64,000 nt of DNA from Streptomyces sp. NBC_00440. Lineage in GTDB: Bacteria; Actinomycetota; Actinomycetes; Streptomycetales; Streptomycetaceae. A model generated the notes under the pieces. That model was not told where the DNA came from, ran no database searches, and saw only the letters and a list, made by a program, of their open reading frames with translations. Location: NCBI RefSeq assembly GCF_036014215.1, contig NZ_CP107921.1, forward strand, positions 2,675,501 through 2,739,500, read 5' to 3'. Of this stretch, positions 22,440 through 32,254 are shown one piece after another (within the stretch, counting starts at the first letter, position 1; each line of letters opens with the position of its first letter). Both the position numbers and the translations under genes were made by a program.

Positions 22440-23588
22440 ATGGCGAGCATCAAGGACGTCGCAGCCGGCGCGGAGGTCTCCGTCGCCACGGTGTCCCGGG
22501 TACTCAACGGTCATCCGTCGGTCAGGCCCGACACCCGCACCCGGGTGATGGCCGCCGTGGAGGCCCTCGGTTACCGGCCGAACGCGGTCGCCAGGTCGCT
22601 GCGCACCCAGCAGACCCGCACTCTCGGCCTGGTCATCAGCGATGTGCTGAACCCGTACTTCACCGAGCTGGCCCGCTCCGTCGAGGACGAGGCGCGGGCG
22701 CACGGCTACAGCGTGATCATCGGCAACGCCGACGAGCAGCCCGCCCTCCAGGACCACCACATCCGCACCCTCGTCGACCGCCGGATCGACGGTCTGCTGG
22801 TCAGCCCCACCGACGGCGGCTCACCGCTGATGCTCGACGCGGTCAGGGCAGGCGTGCCGATGGTCTTCGTGGACCGCTGGATCCCGGGCGTGGACGTCCC
22901 CGTCGTACGGGCGGACGGGCGCGAAGCCGTCCGCGACCTGGTCGCCCACCTGTACGCGCTGGGCCACCGCAGACTCGCCATCATCGCGGGCCCGGCCACG
23001 ACCACCACCGGCAGCGAGCGGGTGGACGCCTTCCGGGAGGCGCTGCGCGAGCACGGACTGCCGCTGCCCGACGCCCGGATCGGGCACGGCGACTTCCAGG
23101 CGGGCAGCGGGCACCGCGAGGCGACCCGGCTGCTGGCACTCGCCGAGCCCCCCGACGTGATCTTCGCCGCCGACAACCTGATGGCGCTGGGCGCGATGGA
23201 CGCGATCCGCGCCCACGGTCTGCGCATCCCGCAGGACATCGCGCTGGCCGCCTTCGACGACATCCCGTGGTTCGTGCACACCGACCCGCCGATCACCGCC
23301 ATCGCCCAGCCGACCGGCGAACTCGGCCGGGCCGCCGTACGCGCGCTGATCGACCGTCTCGATGGCCGCGAGCCGCACTCCGCGATCCTCCCCGCCCGGC
23401 TGGTGGTCCGCCGCTCGTGCGGCGAGCCGCCGGCCCCCGTGACCACGGCCCCCGCCGGCGCAACTCCCGCGCCCACGACCGGCGTCCGTGCGACGCCCGT
23501 GACCATGCCCCCCGCCGCGGCACCCGGCTCCACGACACCCCCCGCACCCCCGTCCCCCGCCCCCACGCCGAACAGGAGCAACCGGTGA
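22440..23588 (+). CDS. LacI-family transcriptional regulator (382 aa)
   Basis: The N-terminal helix-turn-helix (SIKDVAAGAEVSVATVSRVL) and hinge (AVEALGYRPNAVARSL) are followed by a periplasmic-binding-like effector domain (about 60-330). The last about 55 residues are an unusual Pro/Ala/Thr-rich tail with no LacI counterpart. AAGGAGG precedes the ATG. It heads the ribose transport operon with a tandem operator upstream. It probably senses ribose or a related sugar and represses the operon; effector unproven. Confidence 0.9.
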   Translation: MASIKDVAAGAEVSVATVSRVLNGHPSVRPDTRTRVMAAVEALGYRPNAVARSLRTQQTRTLGLVISDVLNPYFTELARSVEDEARAHGYSVIIGNADEQPALQDHHIRTLVDRRIDGLLVSPTDGGSPLMLDAVRAGVPMVFVDRWIPGVDVPVVRADGREAVRDLVAHLYALGHRRLAIIAGPATTTTGSERVDAFREALREHGLPLPDARIGHGDFQAGSGHREATRLLALAEPPDVIFAADNLMALGAMDAIRAHGLRIPQDIALAAFDDIPWFVHTDPPITAIAQPTGELGRAAVRALIDRLDGREPHSAILPARLVVRRSCGEPPAPVTTAPAGATPAPTTGVRATPVTMPPAAAPGSTTPPAPPSPAPTPNRSNR

Positions 23589-25135
23589 GCGTCCCCGACG
23601 AGTTGCTGCGTATCGAAGGCATACGCAAGACCTTCCCCGGAGTGGTCGCGCTCGACAGCGTCGACTTCGACCTGCGCCGTGGCGAGGTCCATGTCCTCCT
23701 CGGCGAGAACGGCGCGGGCAAGAGCACCCTCATCAAGATGCTCTCCGGCGCCTACCGACCCGACAGCGGCAAGATCTTCGCCGAGGGCCGCGAGGTCCGG
23801 ATCCACGGCGCGCAGGACGCCGAGCGGCTCGGGATCGCCACGATCTACCAGGAGTTCAACCTGGTCCCCGATCTGACGGTCGCCGAGAACATCTTCCTCG
23901 GCCGCCAGCCGCGCCGCTTCGGGATGATCGACCGGGCCCGGATGGAGCAGGACGCCGCCGGGCTGCTGGCCCGGGTCGGCCTCGACATCGCGCCCCGCAC
24001 CAAGGTCCGCGAACTGGGCATCGCCCGGCTCCAGATGGTGGAGATCGCGAAGGCGCTGAGCCTGGAGGCCCGCGTCCTGATCATGGACGAACCCACCGCG
24101 GTGCTCACATCCGGCGAGGTGGAGAAGTTGTTCGGGCTCGTCCGCGCGCTGCGCGACGACGGCGTCGGCATCGTCTTCATCACCCACCACCTCGAAGAGA
24201 TCGCCGCGCTCGGCGACCGCGTCACGGTGATCCGCGACGGCCGCAGCATCGACCAGGTGCCCGCCGACACCCCCGAGGACGAACTGGTCCGGCTGGTGGT
24301 GGGCCGCAGCATCGAGCAGCAGTACCCCCGGGAGCGTCCGGCCGCCGCGGACCCCGGCACCGAGGCCCCGCTGCTCTCCGTACACGGTCTGGGCCGGGAC
24401 GGCGTCTTCCACGACGTCAGCTTCGAGGTGCGGGCCGGTGAGGTGGTCGGCATCGCCGGACTCGTCGGGGCCGGCCGGACCGAGGTCGCCCGCGCGGTCT
24501 TCGGCGCCGACCCGTACGACAGGGGCACCGTCGACGTCATCGGCAGACGGCTTCCCCGGCACGACGTGAACGCGGCGATGGGCGCCGGGATCGGTCTGGT
24601 CCCCGAGGACCGCAAGGGCCAGGGCCTGTTGCTCGACGCCTCGGTCGAGGAAAACCTCGGCCTGGTCACGCTGCGCTCCGCCACCCGCGCGGGCCTCGTC
24701 GACATCAAGGGCCAGCAGGCCGCCGCGGCCCGGGTCGCCGGACAGCTCGGCGTACGGATGGCCGGGCTCGGCCAGCATGTGCGCACGCTCTCCGGCGGCA
24801 ACCAGCAGAAGGTCGTCATCGGCAAGTGGCTGCTCGCCGACACGAAGATCCTGATCCTGGACGAGCCGACGCGCGGTATCGACGTCGGCGCCAAGGTCGA
24901 GATCTACCAGCTCATCAACGAGCTGACGGCATCGGGCCACGCGGTCCTGATGATCTCCAGCGATCTGCCCGAGGTGCTCGGTATGAGCGACCGGGTGCTG
25001 GTGATGGCGCAGGGCCGGATCGCCGGTGAACTCCCCGCGCACGAAGCGACCCAGGACGCGGTGATGGCACTCGCCGTCAGCGCGGCAACCTCCCACAACG
25101 AAGTGAAGGAAGCAGAGGGTTCCCGTGACCACTGA
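23585..25135 (+). CDS. rbsA: Ribose-type ABC transporter ATP-binding protein (516 aa)
   Basis: The GTG start overlaps the LacI stop. Two NBDs in one chain are typical for RbsA. The first has Walker A GENGAGKST (40-48), a degenerate signature (ELGIARLQMVEIAKAL) and Walker B VLIMDEPTAVLT. The second has a degenerate Walker A (GLVGAGRTEVAR), a good signature LSGGNQQKV and ILILDEPTRGIDVGAKVEIY. It energises the permease encoded by the next gene, whose start lies 11 bp inside this one. Confidence 0.92.
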   Translation: MSVPDELLRIEGIRKTFPGVVALDSVDFDLRRGEVHVLLGENGAGKSTLIKMLSGAYRPDSGKIFAEGREVRIHGAQDAERLGIATIYQEFNLVPDLTVAENIFLGRQPRRFGMIDRARMEQDAAGLLARVGLDIAPRTKVRELGIARLQMVEIAKALSLEARVLIMDEPTAVLTSGEVEKLFGLVRALRDDGVGIVFITHHLEEIAALGDRVTVIRDGRSIDQVPADTPEDELVRLVVGRSIEQQYPRERPAAADPGTEAPLLSVHGLGRDGVFHDVSFEVRAGEVVGIAGLVGAGRTEVARAVFGADPYDRGTVDVIGRRLPRHDVNAAMGAGIGLVPEDRKGQGLLLDASVEENLGLVTLRSATRAGLVDIKGQQAAAARVAGQLGVRMAGLGQHVRTLSGGNQQKVVIGKWLLADTKILILDEPTRGIDVGAKVEIYQLINELTASGHAVLMISSDLPEVLGMSDRVLVMAQGRIAGELPAHEATQDAVMALAVSAATSHNEVKEAEGSRDH

Positions 25136-27101
25136 CACGCTCAAGAGCAATACGGGCGCGAGTGGCGCCTCTGCGGTCGTCCGCCGCATCCTGCTCGACA
25201 ACGGCGCGCTCAGCGCCCTGGTCGTCCTGGTGGTGGCGATGTCGCTGCTCTCCGGCGACTTCCTGACCACTCAGAACCTGCTCAACGTCGGTGTACAGGC
25301 CGCCGTGACCGCGATCCTCGCGTTCGGTGTCACCTTCGTCATCGTCTCGGCGGGCATCGACCTCTCGGTCGGCTCGGTCGCCGCGCTCTCCGCGACCGTG
25401 CTGGCGTGGACGGCGACCTCCGAAGGGATACCGGTCTGGATCGCGGTGATACTCGCCGTGGCCACCGGCATCGCCTGCGGCCTGGTCAACGGCGTACTGA
25501 TCTCGTACGGCAAACTCCCGCCGTTCATCGCGACGCTGGCCATGCTCTCCATCGGCCGCGGTCTCTCGCTGGTCATCTCGCAGGGCAGCCCGATCGCCTT
25601 CCCCGGCTCGGTCTCCTCGCTCGGTGACACGCTCGGCGGCTGGCTGCCGGTCCCGGTCATCGTGATGATCGTGATGGGGCTGATCACCGCGCTGATCCTG
25701 GCCCGTACGTACATCGGCCGCTCCATGTACGCCATCGGCGGCAACGAGGAGGCCGCCAGGCTCTCCGGGCTGCGGGTCAAGCGGCAGAAGCTCGCCATCT
25801 ACGCGCTCTCCGGGCTCTTCGCCGCCGCCGCGGGCATCGTCCTCGCGTCGCGGCTCTCCTCCGCGCAGCCGCAGGCCGCCGACGGGTACGAGCTGGACGC
25901 CATCGCCGCCGTCGTCATCGGCGGGGCCAGCCTGGCGGGCGGTGTCGGCAAGGCGTCCGGCACCCTGATCGGCGCGCTGATCCTGGCCGTGCTCCGCAAC
26001 GGCCTCAACCTCCTCTCGGTGTCGGCGTTCTGGCAGCAGGTCGTGATCGGCGTGGTCATCGCGCTCGCCGTCCTGCTGGACACGCTGCGCCGCCGTGCCG
26101 GGTCCGGTGCGGGCTCCGGTGCCGGTCAGGCCGGTGCGGGTGCCGGTGCCGGCGGCCCGGGCGGCAAGGGCAGGCAAGCGGCACAGGCGGGCATCGCCGT
26201 CGTCTGTGTGGCGGCCGTCGTCGGCGCCGTGACCTGGTTCAACTCCGGTTCGTCGTCGGGCGGCCGGACCAAGGTCGGGCTCTCCCTCTCCACCATGAAC
26301 AACCCGTTCTTCGTCCAGATGAAGGCGGGCGCCCAGCAGGAGGCCAAGGCCGAGAACGTCGACCTGACCGTCACCGACGCGCAGAACGACGCCTCCCAGC
26401 AGGCCAACCAGATCGAGAACTTCACCAGTGCCGGCGTCAAGGCCATGATCATCAACCCGGTGGACTCGGACGCAGCGGCCCCCTCCGTACGCGCGGCCGA
26501 CAAGGCGGGCATCCCGGTGGTCGCGGCCGACCGCGGCGTCAACAAGGCGGACACGGCGACCCTCGTCGCATCCGACAACATCGCGGGCGGCAAGCTCGCC
26601 GCGAAGACCCTGGCGGCCAAGCTCGGCGGCAAGGGCCGGATCGTCGTCCTCCAGGGCACCGCTGGCACCTCGGCCAGCCGTGAGCGCGGCCAGGGCTTCG
26701 AAGAGGGCATGAAGGCGTACCCCGGGATCAAGATCGTCGCCCGGCAGCCCGCGGACTTCGACCGCACCAAGGGCCTGGACGTCATGACCAATCTGCTCCA
26801 GGCGAACCACGGGCTCACCGGGGTCTTCGCCGAGAACGACGAGATGGGCCTCGGCGCCATCAAGGCGCTCGGCTCCAAGGCGGGCACGTCGATCCCGGTG
26901 GTCAGCTTCGACGGAACGCCCGACGGGCTCAAGGCCGTCAAGGCGGGCACCCTGTACGCCACGGTCGCGCAGCAGCCCGCTGAGCTGGGCAAGCTCGCGG
27001 TGCAGAACGCGGTCAGGGCCTCGCACGGCAAGAAGGTCGGCAGCATGGTGAAGGTGCCGGTCAAGGTCGTCACCAAGAAGAACGCCGCCGACTTCTCCTG
27101 A
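25125..27101 (+). CDS. Fused sugar ABC permease and substrate-binding protein (658 aa)
   Basis: Residues about 20-320 are an RbsC-type permease: many hydrophobic segments, VSAGIDLSVGSVAAL and GLRVKRQKLAIYALSGL. A Gly/Ala-rich linker (about 326-345) is followed by a hydrophobic segment, then an RbsB-type periplasmic-binding-protein domain (GLSLSTMNNPFFVQMKAGAQ; NPVDSDAA; VSFDGTPDGL). The usual binding protein is a separate lipoprotein; here it is covalently tied to the channel. No frameshift is seen and the linker is in frame, so this is a true fusion, known from memory in other Streptomyces. Confidence 0.9.
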   Translation: MTTDTLKSNTGASGASAVVRRILLDNGALSALVVLVVAMSLLSGDFLTTQNLLNVGVQAAVTAILAFGVTFVIVSAGIDLSVGSVAALSATVLAWTATSEGIPVWIAVILAVATGIACGLVNGVLISYGKLPPFIATLAMLSIGRGLSLVISQGSPIAFPGSVSSLGDTLGGWLPVPVIVMIVMGLITALILARTYIGRSMYAIGGNEEAARLSGLRVKRQKLAIYALSGLFAAAAGIVLASRLSSAQPQAADGYELDAIAAVVIGGASLAGGVGKASGTLIGALILAVLRNGLNLLSVSAFWQQVVIGVVIALAVLLDTLRRRAGSGAGSGAGQAGAGAGAGGPGGKGRQAAQAGIAVVCVAAVVGAVTWFNSGSSSGGRTKVGLSLSTMNNPFFVQMKAGAQQEAKAENVDLTVTDAQNDASQQANQIENFTSAGVKAMIINPVDSDAAAPSVRAADKAGIPVVAADRGVNKADTATLVASDNIAGGKLAAKTLAAKLGGKGRIVVLQGTAGTSASRERGQGFEEGMKAYPGIKIVARQPADFDRTKGLDVMTNLLQANHGLTGVFAENDEMGLGAIKALGSKAGTSIPVVSFDGTPDGLKAVKAGTLYATVAQQPAELGKLAVQNAVRASHGKKVGSMVKVPVKVVTKKNAADFS

Positions 27102-27176
27102 CAGGCCACCACCGGCCCTGTCACCGCCGCCGGTGAGAGCCGCTGAAAGACCGCCCACTCCGAAAGCAGGACTGAT

Positions 27177-28082
27177 ATGAACGACTACGACCTGCTGGTC
27201 GTAGGGTCGGCCAACGCCGACCTGGTGATCGGCGTCGAACGCCGCCCCGCGCCCGGCGAGACCGTGCTCGGCTCCGACCTCGTCATCCACCCGGGCGGCA
27301 AGGGCGCCAACCAGGCGGTGGCCGCGGCCCGGCTCGGCGCCCGCAGCGCCCTGCTGGCCCGGGTCGGGGACGACGCCAACGGGCGGCTGCTGCTGGAGTC
27401 CCAGCGCGCGGCGGGCGTCGACACCGTCGGCGTCCTCGTCGGCGGCGCGCCCACCGGTGTCGCCCTGATCACGGTGGACCCGTCGGGCGACAACAGCATC
27501 GTGGTCTCCCCCGGTGCCAACGCCCGGCTCACCCCGGCCGACATCCGCGCGGCGGGCAGCCTGTTCGAGGCGGCCAGGGTGGTGTCGACGCAGCTGGAGA
27601 TCCCGCTGGAGACGGTCACCGAGCTGGTACGGGTACTGCCCGACGGGACCCGGTTCGTACTGAACCCGTCCCCGCCGCAGCCGCTGCCCGACGAGATCCT
27701 CGCGGCCTGTGACCCGCTGGTGGTCAATGAGCACGAGGCCAGGACGGTGCTGGGCGACGCGGCGGGCGACTCCCCCGAGGACTGGGCGCGGGCGCTGCTC
27801 GCACTCGGGCCGCGCTCCGTGGTAATCACCCTCGGCGCGGCGGGCGCACTGGTCGCCGACGGCCGTACGGGGACGAGCGCGCACGTACCGAGCCTCAAGG
27901 TCGACGCGGTGGACACCACCGGTGCGGGCGACGCCTTCACGGCCGCGCTGGCCTGGCGCCTGGGACAGGGCGAGGACCTGGCGCAGGCCGCCGCGTTCGC
28001 CGCCCGGGTGGGCGCGACCGCCGTCACCAAGCCCGGCGCGCAGGAGTCCTATCCGACCGCCGACGAGGTGCGGCCGGAATGA
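27177..28082 (+). CDS. rbsK: Ribokinase (301 aa)
   Basis: PfkB family: the GG motif HPGGKGANQAVAAARLG near the N-terminus and the catalytic anion-hole motif DTTGAGDAF near residue 245. The length is normal for ribokinase. It phosphorylates imported ribose to ribose 5-phosphate. It ends in ATGA overlap with rbsD. Confidence 0.92.
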   Translation: MNDYDLLVVGSANADLVIGVERRPAPGETVLGSDLVIHPGGKGANQAVAAARLGARSALLARVGDDANGRLLLESQRAAGVDTVGVLVGGAPTGVALITVDPSGDNSIVVSPGANARLTPADIRAAGSLFEAARVVSTQLEIPLETVTELVRVLPDGTRFVLNPSPPQPLPDEILAACDPLVVNEHEARTVLGDAAGDSPEDWARALLALGPRSVVITLGAAGALVADGRTGTSAHVPSLKVDAVDTTGAGDAFTAALAWRLGQGEDLAQAAAFAARVGATAVTKPGAQESYPTADEVRPE

Positions 28083-28468
28083 AGAAGTCCGGAATCCTCA
28101 ACCGCCATCTCGCGGGCGCCCTGGCCGAGTTGGGCCACGGCGACGGTGTGCTGATCTGCGATGTGGGGATGCCGGTCCCGGACGGGCCCCGCCTGGTGGA
28201 TCTGGCGTTCCGGGCCGGGGTCCCGTCGTTCGCGGAGGTGCTCGACGGGCTGCTTGCGGAACTGGTCGTGGAGGGTGCGACAGCCGCCCACGAGGTACGG
28301 GAGGCGAACCCGGCGACGGCGGACCTGCTGGACGCCCGCTTCCCGGACCTGCGGCTGGTCCCGCACGACGACCTCAAGGACCTGTCGGCGGGCACCCGCC
28401 TGGTGGTCCGCACGGGGGAGGCACGCCCGTACGCGAATGTGCTGCTGCGGTGCGGGGTCTTCTTCTGA
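28079..28468 (+). CDS. rbsD: D-ribose pyranase (129 aa)
   Basis: MKKSGILNRHLAGALAELGH places the catalytic His20 in the family position; the C-terminal GEARPYANVLLRCGVFF matches the family's conserved end. It interconverts beta-ribopyranose and beta-ribofuranose before phosphorylation by RbsK. Last gene of the operon, followed by short repeats and a strong terminator. Confidence 0.92.
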   Translation: MKKSGILNRHLAGALAELGHGDGVLICDVGMPVPDGPRLVDLAFRAGVPSFAEVLDGLLAELVVEGATAAHEVREANPATADLLDARFPDLRLVPHDDLKDLSAGTRLVVRTGEARPYANVLLRCGVFF

Positions 28469-28478
28469 GCAGCAGCCT

Positions 28479-28516
28479 GTGCCGGTCTGTTCAGGACGTG
28501 CCGGTCTGAACAGAAC
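28479..28516 (+). repeat. Tandem 19-bp near repeat after rbsD
   Basis: GTGCCGGTCTGTTCAGGAC is followed directly by GTGCCGGTCTGAACAGAAC (three mismatches), just before the terminator. Confidence 0.6.
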
Positions 28517-28518
28517 GT

Positions 28519-28557
28519 GCGGAGGGGGCCCGGTCCACCGGACCGGGCCCCCTCCGC
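28519..28557 (+). terminator. Strong terminator of the ribose operon
   Basis: An 18-bp perfect GC stem with a 3-nt loop (GCGGAGGGGGCCCGGTCC and its complement). The following about 160 bp to the convergent methyltransferase stop holds nothing else I can identify. Confidence 0.8.
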
Positions 28558-28718
28558 ATTCCCCTCCCCTGACACCAGAGCTTCCCGTTTCCCCCCGGAT
28601 CCGTCCCCCTGAAGCCCTGATGCCACCTACGACTTCCGTTACGGGGCAAGGGTTGTACGGATGCGGGGAGTTATTTTTCCGGCTGTCCGGATCGGCTGCT
28701 CTCCGGGCGGTGGACCGG

Positions 28719-29597
28719 TCAGACGCGGTCGGCCGCGATCAGGAGGTACTGGAACGAGCCGTCCTTGTACGAGTTGATGAACGCCTCCTCGATGCCGGTG
28801 ACCAGCGAGGACGTGGCCCGCAGCTCCCAGTAGGGCAGCGTCGCCGCCGTCAGGTCGACGATGGCCTGCGGTACGAGACGGTTGTCGGCCATGGCCTTCA
28901 GGTACTCCCGGCGGGAGTGGATGTTGCACTCGAAGTGCGCGTTGATCTGCGAGACCCACTTCGAGGGCTGGCCGTAACGCGGGTTCCAGCAGCCGGTGAT
29001 GGTCACATAGCGGCCGCCGACCCCGAGGACACGGGAGTGCTCGGCCATGAGGTCGTCCAGGTCGACGTACATGCTCGACTCGTTGTTCCACGAGCCCGCT
29101 GCCTGCCCCGTCTCGAAGGGCGTGTCGAGCATGTTGCACACCCGGGCGTGGACGTGGTCGTCGATGCCGAGTTCATGCGCACGCCGGTTGCCGAACTCGG
29201 CCTGCTTGGCCGACAGGGTGACGCCCTCGACCTTGCATCCGAACCGTTGGTGCGCCATCACCATCGAACCGCCCCGGCCACAGCCGGCGTCCATGAGCAT
29301 GTCGTCACGCCCGATGGGGCCGAGGTGGTCCAGGAGGACTTCGGCCTGTGCCGACTCCAGGCGGTGCAACTCGGCGATCAGCCTCTTCTCGTACTCGCTG
29401 TCGCGAGCGTCCCCGAGTGCGGCGTGGTCGACGTCGCCGATGCCGTAGTGGTGGTGGTAGAGCCCGTCGACGTCGCCGAGACGCAGGTTCACGGGCCTGG
29501 CCTCACGGTCCCAGTATCGGGCGATGTCACCCTGGTACGGCGACGCCGGGCCCGGGATGTAAACGGGGGCGTCAGTGGTGAGCTCGGTGCTGGTCAT
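28719..29597 (-). CDS. Geranyl diphosphate 2-C-methyltransferase (292 aa)
   Basis: The SAM-binding motif is LMDAGCGRGGSM (101-112). WNNESSMYVDL and the C-terminal AFINSYKDGSFQYLLIAADR are as in the GPP methyltransferases of 2-methylisoborneol synthesis. It methylates geranyl diphosphate at C2 to give 2-methyl-GPP, the substrate of the synthase encoded 15 bp upstream. The length fits the family. It is the third gene of the encapsulin / 2-MIB synthase / methyltransferase operon. Confidence 0.93.
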   Translation of the reverse strand: MTSTELTTDAPVYIPGPASPYQGDIARYWDREARPVNLRLGDVDGLYHHHYGIGDVDHAALGDARDSEYEKRLIAELHRLESAQAEVLLDHLGPIGRDDMLMDAGCGRGGSMVMAHQRFGCKVEGVTLSAKQAEFGNRRAHELGIDDHVHARVCNMLDTPFETGQAAGSWNNESSMYVDLDDLMAEHSRVLGVGGRYVTITGCWNPRYGQPSKWVSQINAHFECNIHSRREYLKAMADNRLVPQAIVDLTAATLPYWELRATSSLVTGIEEAFINSYKDGSFQYLLIAADRV

Positions 29598-29612
29598 GGT
29601 GAAGTCCGCTCC

Positions 29613-30761
29613 TTACCAGAAATCGGGCAGGCTGTATCGGTAGGTGTTGGTCTGGTGCCAGTAGTGATTGCCGTCGACCCACGCGGCCACTCCCCGGAGG
29701 AAACGCAGCACGCTCGGGACGGGGCACTCGGCCGCCAGCGCGGCCGCTTCGCTTTCGAAGCCGTGCATGAGGTCGTTGTGGACCTCGACCGCCTTGAGAT
29801 AGGCGTCACGGTCGGAGACGCCCTCACGTTCGGCGATCACCACGGGCAGGTTCAGGTGTCTGCCGGGGCTGTTGAGTTCCTTGGTGTACGAATAAAGGTC
29901 GTTGACGATCGTGGTGGCGTTGCCCGCGAGCGCGATGACCCGCTGCATGGCCGGCTGGGCGTGCAGGTCGGCGGGCAGTTCGTAGCCGCCGACGGTGTCG
30001 GTGATGGTGGGGCAGGGGCGGAAGTTGTTGAACTGGCGCATCGCCAGGTACTCCCACACCTCGGGAACGTGATCCGTCTCGGCCCACGCGGCCTCGGCCA
30101 GATACCCCAGATGCAGACGGGCCATGTCGTGCCGGAACCGGTCGGCCTGCGAGGGGGTGGCCTGCCGGCAGAGGTACTCCATGGCCGAGCGGTAGGCCCG
30201 CCGGGGCGCGTCCGACTGGAGCGAGTCCGCCCACTCCGGCGCGTACTCCCCCGTCGTGTGCAGAGGGTCCAGAGCCGTGTGTGCCAGCAGGAGCCGGCTG
30301 CCGAGTCCGACGGGTGAGCCGCCGTGGTCCTCGCAGTAGCAGTCGTCGACCGCGTTCTCGGCGACCATCAGCCGGGTGGCGACCATCAGATGGTCGACGG
30401 TGGGCGCGTCCGGGTGGCAGGCGACCATGTAGCGGCCGACGGAGAAACCGTCGAACTGGTCCTCCCACTCCGGGGGGTACGCCTGGACCTCGTCCACCGC
30501 CCACACCTTGATGCGCCGGCTGACCTCCTCCACCCGCGCCGGGTCGGGGGGCGGCACCGGGTGGTAGTAGAGGCCCGGGATCGGGGTGCCCTCCACCGGC
30601 GCCTCGGCCTCGGTCCCGGGCTGGGTCCCGGGCTCGGCAGGAGCCGGCAGTTCCGCGCGCCGTCCCAGGTGCAGGCTCGCCGTACCCAGACCGCTGGGGC
30701 CGCACAGGATCCGTTGCAGAGCAGCGCTCGGCTGCAGAAGTGATGGCCCAGGATCGGGCAT
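29613..30761 (-). CDS. 2-methylisoborneol synthase (382 aa)
   Basis: The class I terpene synthase acid motif is DDCYCE (139-144, followed by DHGG), the NSE-like motif is NDLYSYTKE (287-295) and the C-terminal RY pair is in TYRYSLPDF. It cyclises 2-methyl-GPP to 2-MIB, an earthy odorant. The first about 60 residues are a disordered Pro/Ala/Glu-rich extension with MPDPGPSLLQPSAALQRILC; by published work on Streptomyces such N-termini target 2-MIB synthase to a family 2B encapsulin, whose gene lies immediately upstream. AAGGAG precedes the ATG. Confidence 0.95.
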   Translation of the reverse strand: MPDPGPSLLQPSAALQRILCGPSGLGTASLHLGRRAELPAPAEPGTQPGTEAEAPVEGTPIPGLYYHPVPPPDPARVEEVSRRIKVWAVDEVQAYPPEWEDQFDGFSVGRYMVACHPDAPTVDHLMVATRLMVAENAVDDCYCEDHGGSPVGLGSRLLLAHTALDPLHTTGEYAPEWADSLQSDAPRRAYRSAMEYLCRQATPSQADRFRHDMARLHLGYLAEAAWAETDHVPEVWEYLAMRQFNNFRPCPTITDTVGGYELPADLHAQPAMQRVIALAGNATTIVNDLYSYTKELNSPGRHLNLPVVIAEREGVSDRDAYLKAVEVHNDLMHGFESEAAALAAECPVPSVLRFLRGVAAWVDGNHYWHQTNTYRYSLPDFW

Positions 30762-30817
30762 CCGTAGCTCCTTGGTCAGGTGGGTGGACTGTCCCGGGAC
30801 TGGGGGCCGGACAGCCC

Positions 30818-32227
30818 CTAGGGCCTGCGGGCGATCTGTACGTTCTCCAGCACGCCGAGCGCGTCGGGCAGCAGGACGGCGGCGGAGTAGTAGGTGGTGA
30901 CCAGGTACGAGATGATCGCCTGCTCGTTCATGCCCATGAAGCGCACCGAAAGGCCCGGCTCGTACTCCTCCGGCAGGCCGGTCTGATGCAGCCCGATGAC
31001 GCCCTGGTCGTCCTCGCCGGTACGCATGGCAAGGATCGAGCTGGTGTTGTCCTTGCTGATGGGGATCTTGTTGCAGGGCAGGATCGGAACCCCGCGCCAG
31101 GCCGGGACCTGCTGGCCGCCGAGGTCGACGTGGTCCGGGTAGAGCCCGCAGGCGTTGAACCCGCGCCCGATCGCCGCGATCGTCCGGGGGTGGGCGAGGA
31201 AGAGCTTGGTGCCGCGGCGGCGGCAGAGCAGCTCGTCGAGGTCGTCGGGGGTGGGCGGTCCCGACTGGGTCTGAATCCGCTGCTTGAAGGAGGCGTTGTG
31301 GAGCAGACCGAACTCCCGGTTGTTGATCAGCTCGTGCTCCTGGCGCTCCCGCAACGCCTCGACGGTGAGCCTGAGTTGCTCCTCGGTCTGGTTCATCGGC
31401 CCGTTGAAGAGGTCGGCGACCCTGGTGTGGACGCGCAGAACGGTCTGCGCGACGGAGAGTTCGTACTCGCGCGGGTTGAGGTCGTAGTCGACGAAGGCAC
31501 CCGGCAGCACGGCTTCGCCGGTGTGGCCGGCCGACATCGCGATCTCGGCCTCGCCGTGCCGGGTCTGCGGCCGGAGAGCGAGCGAGCCGAACTGCTCCAG
31601 GTGGGCCTGGAGACCCGGCGCGCCGGACACCACGGCGTCGAAGTCCGCGCGGGACAGGGTGAGGAGGGTGCCGGAGGTCTCGGCAGTGGCCGTGTAGTCC
31701 CACCTCGCGTCGGTGTCCAGAAGGGCGTTCTCCCCGAACCGGTCGCCGTCGGCGAGCAGGGCCACGGAGACCTCGTCGCCGTACTTGCCCGCGGAGGTCT
31801 GCTTGATCCGGCCATGGGCGACCAGGTGGATCTGCTCGGCGAGGTTCCCCCGCTCGGCCAGCACCTCGCCCGCGCGGAAGTCGCGCTGGACGCACCGGTC
31901 GGCGATCGCGGTCAGCACGCCGACATCGTCGAAGCCGCGCAGCAGGGCCAGTTCGCCCAGCTCGCGGGGGATCACCCGGACTCCGGCACCGTCCTGGACG
32001 AACTCGATGAGTCCGTCACCGACGGTGTAGGTCAGACGACGGTTCACCCGGTAGGTGCCGCCCTTGGTCTCCACCCAGGGGAGCATCCGCAGCAGCCACC
32101 GCGAGGTGATCTCCTGCATCTGCGGGGCGGACTTGGTCGTGGTGGCGAGGTTGCGGGCAGCCGCCGTGCTCAGACTGGACTGCGGGGATGGCTCCAGCTG
32201 TGCTTCCGGGCCGGTCTCAACGGTCAT
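30818..32227 (-). CDS. Family 2B encapsulin shell protein with cNMP-binding-like domain (469 aa)
   Basis: The gene was often annotated Crp/cyclic-nucleotide-binding protein or EshA. Residues about 95-200 are a cNMP-binding fold ([35 protein letters not shown]); the rest, about 1-95 and 230-469, is the HK97-like encapsulin shell. The usual arginine of the phosphate-binding cassette is not in its standard place ([13 protein letters not shown]), so nucleotide binding is uncertain. AAAGGAG precedes the ATG at 32,227. Co-operonic with the cargo 2-MIB synthase, it probably forms an icosahedral compartment around it. Confidence 0.9.
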   Translation of the reverse strand: MTVETGPEAQLEPSPQSSLSTAAARNLATTTKSAPQMQEITSRWLLRMLPWVETKGGTYRVNRRLTYTVGDGLIEFVQDGAGVRVIPRELGELALLRGFDDVGVLTAIADRCVQRDFRAGEVLAERGNLAEQIHLVAHGRIKQTSAGKYGDEVSVALLADGDRFGENALLDTDARWDYTATAETSGTLLTLSRADFDAVVSGAPGLQAHLEQFGSLALRPQTRHGEAEIAMSAGHTGEAVLPGAFVDYDLNPREYELSVAQTVLRVHTRVADLFNGPMNQTEEQLRLTVEALRERQEHELINNREFGLLHNASFKQRIQTQSGPPTPDDLDELLCRRRGTKLFLAHPRTIAAIGRGFNACGLYPDHVDLGGQQVPAWRGVPILPCNKIPISKDNTSSILAMRTGEDDQGVIGLHQTGLPEEYEPGLSVRFMGMNEQAIISYLVTTYYSAAVLLPDALGVLENVQIARRP

Positions 32228-32254
32228 CAGGCGAGCTCTCCTTTGCGACGGCGT

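Noticed and set aside
22412..25135. Long rightward frame upstream of rbsA
   Set aside because: Its first 390 codons are the wrong frame of the LacI gene; rbsA starts at the GTG at 23,585.
25077..27884. Long leftward frame (935 codons)
   Set aside because: Antisense to the permease-binding-protein fusion and rbsK.
30818..32227. Crp-type transcription factor
   Set aside because: The cNMP-binding-like domain is embedded in an encapsulin shell protein and there is no helix-turn-helix.
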